A stretch of 10,900 nt of DNA from DATLRC01 sp035534895 (GTDB lineage: Bacteria > Patescibacteriota > Saccharimonadia > Saccharimonadales > UBA4665), in NCBI GenBank assembly GCA_035534895.1, contig DATLRC010000009.1:1-10900 (forward strand). The letters run 5' to 3'. Below are positions 10,727-10,900 of this stretch, piece after piece. Positions within the stretch are counted from its first letter, which is position 1, and the number at the start of each line of letters is the position of its first letter. Below the pieces are notes generated by a model. The model saw only the letters and a program-made list of their open reading frames with translations, was not told where the DNA came from and did not search any database. The translations under genes were made by a program, and so were the position numbers.

Positions 10727-10755
10727 ACTATAGCCTCAAAAAGTTATTTTATCAA
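10727..10755 (-). promoter_or_regulatory. Promoter of the pilin operon
   Basis: TTGATA (10755-10750, 5/6), 17-nt spacer, TATAGT (10732-10727, 5/6) on the minus strand, 7 nt before the ATG at 10719. The -35 lies only 18 nt from the transposase stop codon, so it may belong to the insertion element's end. Confidence 0.65.
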
Positions 10756-10773
10756 TCAACCTGCACTTACTCA

Positions 10774-10900
10774 CTACATCGTGGACAGTCTGGCTCGTGG
10801 AATAGTTATGTCTAGGGTATCACAAAACTCCTGGGGAGTCTGGTAGTTTAGGGATTGATGAGGTCTGAAGAAATGGTAATCATTGACCCATTCAGTAATC
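10774..10900 (-). CDS. Transposase C-terminal fragment (rve integrase core), cut by window edge
   Basis: The open frame enters from the right edge and ends at TAG (10776-10774). The visible 41 residues include EWVNDYHFFRPHQSLNYQTP followed by QEF, the C-terminal hallmark of DDE integrase-core transposases of the IS3/IS481 type (Y-x-RPH-x-x-L-x-x-x-TP-x-E-F). The catalytic residues lie outside the window. It reads towards the pilin operon. The element's left terminal repeat should lie between about 10735 and 10773, but cannot be identified without the other end. Confidence 0.8.
   Translation of the reverse strand, partial: ITEWVNDYHFFRPHQSLNYQTPQEFCDTLDITIPRARLSTM

Noticed and set aside
10318..10728. 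Alternative genetic code with UGA as Gly (as in Absconditabacteria and Gracilibacteria)
   Set aside because: TGA stops end genes exactly at 4-nt start/stop overlaps (9621, 10318, 6858), and read-through would destroy these junctions.
1..10900. CRISPR array or other regularly spaced repeats
   Set aside because: No direct repeat of 20 nt or more at regular spacing was seen on reading through; the similar stretches are tRNA T-arms and pilin paralogs.

Overview
The window looks like a piece of a small, streamlined bacterial chromosome, most likely Candidate Phyla Radiation (Patescibacteria), with Saccharibacteria my best guess. This is inferred from gene content: a run of tiny two-membrane-segment pilin-like genes, HIT and YihY/BrkB housekeeping proteins, a conserved membrane/PH-like hypothetical, and several toxin-antitoxin pairs. 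No marker gene settles the phylum. The standard genetic code fits, because in-frame TGA codons end several genes exactly at tight overlaps.

Left part (1-2290). On the minus strand lie a regulator that fuses an XRE-type helix-turn-helix to a HAD-like domain lacking a key acid, and then a HIT nucleotide hydrolase with a 60-residue membrane protein downstream. They are followed by tRNA-Ser(CGA) on the minus strand and tRNA-Arg(GCG) on the plus strand.

Middle (2288-7121). A RelE-type toxin with a ribbon-helix-helix antitoxin stops one base from the 3' end of tRNA-Arg. Next comes an AbrB/PIN (VapBC) module on the plus strand behind a strong promoter with two touching palindromes. Four very small plus-strand genes (36, 58, 26 and 42 residues), missed by a minimum-length ORF cut-off, have strong Shine-Dalgarno sites. 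They surround a YihY/BrkB membrane protein. A 222-residue membrane/PH-like protein and a MazEF-type module follow on the minus strand.

Right part (7350-10900). Tandem tRNA-Ser(UGA) and tRNA-Ser(GCU) share one near-consensus promoter. A small heat-shock protein (Hsp20) converges on a pilin operon, and the two share a 13-bp bidirectional terminator. The operon (10728 down to 8347) encodes six divergent paralogs of TrbC/VirB2-like pilin subunits. Each has two membrane helices around a G-(D/E) loop and exactly two cysteines in the predicted exported N-terminal part. The window ends inside the 3' end of an IS3/IS481-type transposase that lies directly upstream of the operon promoter and points into it.

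Two start modes appear. Six genes have a -10 box only 6-10 nt before the start codon and no Shine-Dalgarno site, which predicts leaderless or nearly leaderless mRNAs. The RelE antitoxin gene, Hsp20, most pilin genes and the four small genes instead have clear Shine-Dalgarno sites. The strongest leads for new biology are the six-pilin operon, the HTH-HAD fusion with a D-to-N change in HAD motif I, the leaderless start pattern and the small-protein genes.
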